NCBI RefSeq assembly: GCF_030733425.1
Contig: NZ_JASHIZ010000001.1
Coordinates: 434,001-498,000, forward strand
Source of the DNA: Roseovarius sp. MMSF_3350
GTDB lineage: Bacteria > Pseudomonadota > Alphaproteobacteria > Rhodobacterales > Rhodobacteraceae
Reading direction: 5' to 3'
DNA length: 64,000 nt
In this document: positions 63,150 to 64,000 of the stretch, piece by piece
How the letters are laid out: each line of letters begins with the position of its first letter
Numbering within the stretch: position 1 is the stretch's first letter
The notes under the pieces: generated by a model
What the model was told of the DNA's origin: nothing
Database searches by the model: none
Seen by the model: only the letters and a program-made list of their open reading frames with translations
Program-made: the position numbers and the translations under genes

Positions 63150-64000
63150 ATGAATCCCGACAGGCAGAGCCTTGCGCCCGGGCTGTACCTTGTGGCGACG
63201 CCCATTGGCGCGGCGCGGGACATCACGCTGCGGACCCTCGACATCCTGTCCAGCGCCGACATGCTGGCCGCGGAGGACACGCGCAGCCTGCGGCGGCTGA
63301 TGGAAATCCACGGGGTCAAGCTGAACGACAGGCCGCTGGTGTCCTACCACGATCACAACGGCGACCGCGCCCGCCCGCGCCTGATGGCGGCGCTTGGGCA
63401 GGGCAAATCAGTGGTTTACGCGTCCGAGGCCGGCACGCCGATGGTGGCCGATCCGGGCTATGATCTGGCCCGCGCTGCGGTGGCCGAGGGGCACGCGCTG
63501 ATCTCGGCGCCGGGGCCGTCGGCGGTCGTCACGGCGCTGACGGTGGCGGGGTTGCCGACTGACCGGTTCTTTTTCGCGGGCTTCCTGCCGTCGGGCGGAT
63601 CCAAGCGGAAATCCGCACTTCGGGAGGTGGCGGGCGTGCCCGGAACGCTGGTGTTCTACGAATCGCCCAAGCGGGTGGCGGCGATGCTGCACGACGCGGC
63701 GGAGGTTCTGGGCGAGGGGCGGCAGGCGGCGGTGTGCCGGGAATTGACGAAGAAGTTCGAAGAGGTGCTGCGCGGGACGCTGGGCGAGTTGGCCGCGGGG
63801 CTGGAAGCACAGGCGGTCAAGGGCGAGATCGTCGTGGTGATCGAACGCGGAACGGCCGAGGCTGGCACGGCGGAAAACCTCGACACGGCGCTGAACGCGG
63901 CGCTGGAGACGCAGAGCGTGCGGGATGCGGCGGATACGGTGGCGGCGCGGCTGGGGCTGAAACGGCGGGTCGTGTATCAGCGGGCGCTGGAACTGGAGGC
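63150..64000 (+). CDS. rsmI: 16S rRNA cytidine-1402 2'-O-methyltransferase, partial
   Basis: The first 283 codons of an RsmI methyltransferase; the 3' end lies beyond the window. Signatures: LYLVATPIGAARDITLRTLDIL, the loop LAAEDTRSLRRLM, YHDHNGDRARP, SEAGTPMVADPGYDLARAA and RFFFAGFLPS. The ATG at 63150 is the only start with family-like sequence. Divergent from the lipoprotein gene. Confidence 0.93.
   Translation, partial: MNPDRQSLAPGLYLVATPIGAARDITLRTLDILSSADMLAAEDTRSLRRLMEIHGVKLNDRPLVSYHDHNGDRARPRLMAALGQGKSVVYASEAGTPMVADPGYDLARAAVAEGHALISAPGPSAVVTALTVAGLPTDRFFFAGFLPSGGSKRKSALREVAGVPGTLVFYESPKRVAAMLHDAAEVLGEGRQAAVCRELTKKFEEVLRGTLGELAAGLEAQAVKGEIVVVIERGTAEAGTAENLDTALNAALETQSVRDAADTVAARLGLKRRVVYQRALELE

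Overview
The window is a GC-rich chromosomal segment of an alphaproteobacterium, most likely a marine Rhodobacterales (Roseobacter-group) species. The evidence is the crotonyl-CoA carboxylase/reductase of the ethylmalonyl-CoA pathway, a trimethylamine N-oxide (TMAO) uptake and demethylation operon, a LuxR/LuxI pair, a GAAC-N7-GAAC type SOS box in front of imuB, the rsfS-rlmH-gpmI-envC-ctpA cluster, and several families of intergenic palindromes. No rRNA, tRNA, CRISPR array, transposase or phage gene was recognised. Only the first few hundred bases look compositionally foreign (AT-richer).

Layout. 0-5.3 kb: edge of a small membrane-protein gene, a PlsB-like acyltransferase, ccr with a clear terminator, then a quorum-sensing block (small overlapping ORF, luxR, luxI). 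5.3-9.3 kb: RecD-like helicase with an overlapping SDR gene, a DUF2794 gene and a class I/II aminotransferase. 9.3-10.5 kb: a decayed patch with two copies of a palindrome, the tail of one acetyltransferase gene, a second acetyltransferase pseudogene with two nonsense codons, and a broken membrane ORF. 10.5-15.6 kb: minus-strand housekeeping operon rsfS-rlmH-gpmI-envC-ctpA. 15.8-19.4 kb: flavin reductase pseudogene, MscS channel, HDAC-family deacetylase, GNAT. 19.4-27 kb: LysR regulator divergent from tmoX-tmoW-tmoV-tdm. 27-35.7 kb: repeat patch, orphan SOS-controlled imuB, ArsR/glycosyltransferase-61 pair, secreted protein, LysR-DMT exporter pair, I78 lipoprotein, YghU-type glutathione enzyme, NYN-LOTUS protein, flavodoxin. 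35.8-43.9 kb: dapA, lytic transglycosylase, copper chaperone pair, DMT exporter, divergent mnmD/mnmC2-like genes, MaoC-like dehydratase, VOC protein. 44-46.5 kb: AmmeMemoRadiSam system, with parts B and A fused and the radical SAM partner divergent. 46.5-53 kb: LysR, ZntB-like transporter, fadH, DUF411 protein, class IV aminotransferase, VOC protein. 53-64 kb: trpS, an apparently dead rhomboid, murJ, a trimethylamine-dehydrogenase-like flavoprotein with altered substrate-pocket residues, glnD, a penicillin-binding-protein activator and the start of rsmI.

How the genes fit together. The TMAO operon would import TMAO and split it to dimethylamine and one-carbon units. The TMADH-like enzyme at 56.6 kb belongs to the same broad methylamine chemistry, but its pocket residues argue against trimethylamine itself. 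The most notable items are the fused AmmeMemoRadiSam genes, the modified TMADH homologue, the dead rhomboid, the orphan imuB, and the palindrome arrays whose arms differ by paired changes. All functions are inferred from reading protein sequence motifs; no database search was run.
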